Below are positions 5,249 through 5,647 of a DNA stretch of 5,647 nt, one piece after another (position 1 is the first letter of the stretch; each line of letters starts with the position of its first letter). The translations under genes were made by a program, and so were the position numbers. Under the pieces are notes generated by a model, which saw only the letters and a list, made by a program, of their open reading frames with translations, was not told the origin of the DNA and did not search any database. Location of the stretch: the NCBI GenBank assembly GCA_964354135.1, contig CAYGZA010000380.1, positions 1 through 5,647 on the forward strand, in the 5' to 3' direction. This DNA comes from CAYGZA01 sp964354135. GTDB lineage: Bacteria > Planctomycetota > Planctomycetia > Pirellulales > Thermoguttaceae.

Positions 5249-5647
5249 ATGTCGCAGCCGCACGCAACGGCGACGGTTTCCCCGTACCGGCGGATCGTGC
5301 TGAAGATCTCCGGCGAGGGCTTTACGCACCCCGGCGAGCGGGGCATCGCCATGGACGCCGTGACCCACCTGGCCGAGCAAATCCACCGGGCCTCGCGGTA
5401 CGGGGCGCAGATCGCCATTGTGCTGGGCGGGGGGAACATCCTCCGCGGCGCCCAGTTCACCTCGGGCAACACGGCGATCAGCGAGGCGACCGCGCACTAC
5501 ATGGGGATGCTCGCCACGGTGATGAACGGCCTGGCGCTCCAGGACGCCCTCGAATCGCTCGGCTGCGACACGCGGCTCTTGACGGCCATCCGCATGGACG
5601 GCGTCGCCGAGCCCTACATCCGGCGCCGGGCCCGGCGCCACCTGGAG
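5249..5647 (+). CDS. pyrH: uridylate kinase (UMP kinase), 3' end beyond window
   Basis: PyrH phosphorylates UMP to UDP with ATP in pyrimidine nucleotide synthesis; bacterial enzymes are hexamers of the amino-acid-kinase fold, usually activated by GTP and inhibited by UTP. The first 133 residues are in the window, about 55% of a typical 235-250. Motifs seen are the ATP-binding RRIVLKISGEGF (14-25), the glycine loop IVLGGGNILRGA (57-68), HYMGMLATVMNGLALQDALE (83-102), and RMDGVAEPYIRRRARRHLE (115-133), the last resembling planctomycete sequences as I recall them. The ATG at 5249 follows the tsf stop by 3 nt, and its Shine-Dalgarno GGAAAGGAG (5234-5242) lies inside the last tsf codons. Translational coupling to tsf is therefore likely. 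In many bacteria frr comes next, but that lies outside the window. Confidence 0.97.
   Translation, partial: MSQPHATATVSPYRRIVLKISGEGFTHPGERGIAMDAVTHLAEQIHRASRYGAQIAIVLGGGNILRGAQFTSGNTAISEATAHYMGMLATVMNGLALQDALESLGCDTRLLTAIRMDGVAEPYIRRRARRHLE

Noticed and set aside
3428..5641. A 737-codon open frame antisense to rpsB, tsf and pyrH
   Set aside because: It mirrors three certain genes, has no recognisable domain, and is expected from GC-rich third codon positions. The plus-strand genes have full family matches and ribosome sites.
1..5647. CRISPR array, tRNA, rRNA, insertion sequence or phage signals
   Set aside because: I looked for regular repeats with spacers, tRNA arms, transposase motifs and terminal inverted repeats and saw none; the window is filled by housekeeping and regulatory genes.

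Overview
The window is chromosomal, GC-rich DNA, most likely from a planctomycete (Planctomycetota, probably a Pirellulales-like lineage). I base this on remembered family features, not a search: the PyrH sequence with an 'EPYIRRRARRHLE' segment, an EF-Ts carrying 'CESAPVASNEEF' in place of the usual TDFV motif, and a small protein fusing an excisionase/MerR-type helix-turn-helix to a PTS EIIA domain. I see no mobile element, CRISPR array, tRNA or rRNA.

Layout. (1) 1-1324, minus strand: most of murE, cut off at its 3' end by the window edge. It carries the DNPR motif typical of meso-diaminopimelate-adding enzymes. (2) 1325-1640: a divergent intergenic region with a good minus-strand promoter candidate for murE, a small dyad over the murE ribosome binding site, and a REP-like hairpin. 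(3) 1641-3204, plus strand: a probable two-gene operon. The first gene encodes the DNA-binding HTH plus EIIA (PtsN/fructose-type) fusion. The second encodes a protein that looks like two degenerate response-regulator receiver domains in tandem. (4) 3205-3517: a 313-nt gap with heptamer repeats, a strong sigma70-type promoter, a perfect 17-bp palindrome, and a leader that can sequester the rpsB Shine-Dalgarno sequence. (5) 3518-5647, plus strand: rpsB, tsf and pyrH in their common bacterial order, with pyrH cut by the window end.

How the genes work together. rpsB-tsf-pyrH is a growth-linked translation and pyrimidine-nucleotide operon: ribosomal protein S2, EF-Ts for recycling EF-Tu, and UMP kinase. 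MurE makes the peptidoglycan precursor on the divergent side. The middle pair looks regulatory: a phosphorylatable His on a DNA-binding protein beside a pseudo-receiver partner. Its targets are unknown; the flanking growth genes are possible but undemonstrated.

Most interesting points: the EF-Ts lacking the Asp-Phe of TDFV, the DNA-binding EIIA with its double pseudo-receiver neighbour, and the rpsB leader in which a CCCUCCU hairpin loop is exactly complementary to the rpsB Shine-Dalgarno sequence. None of the genes is a wholly new family that I can prove from sequence alone.
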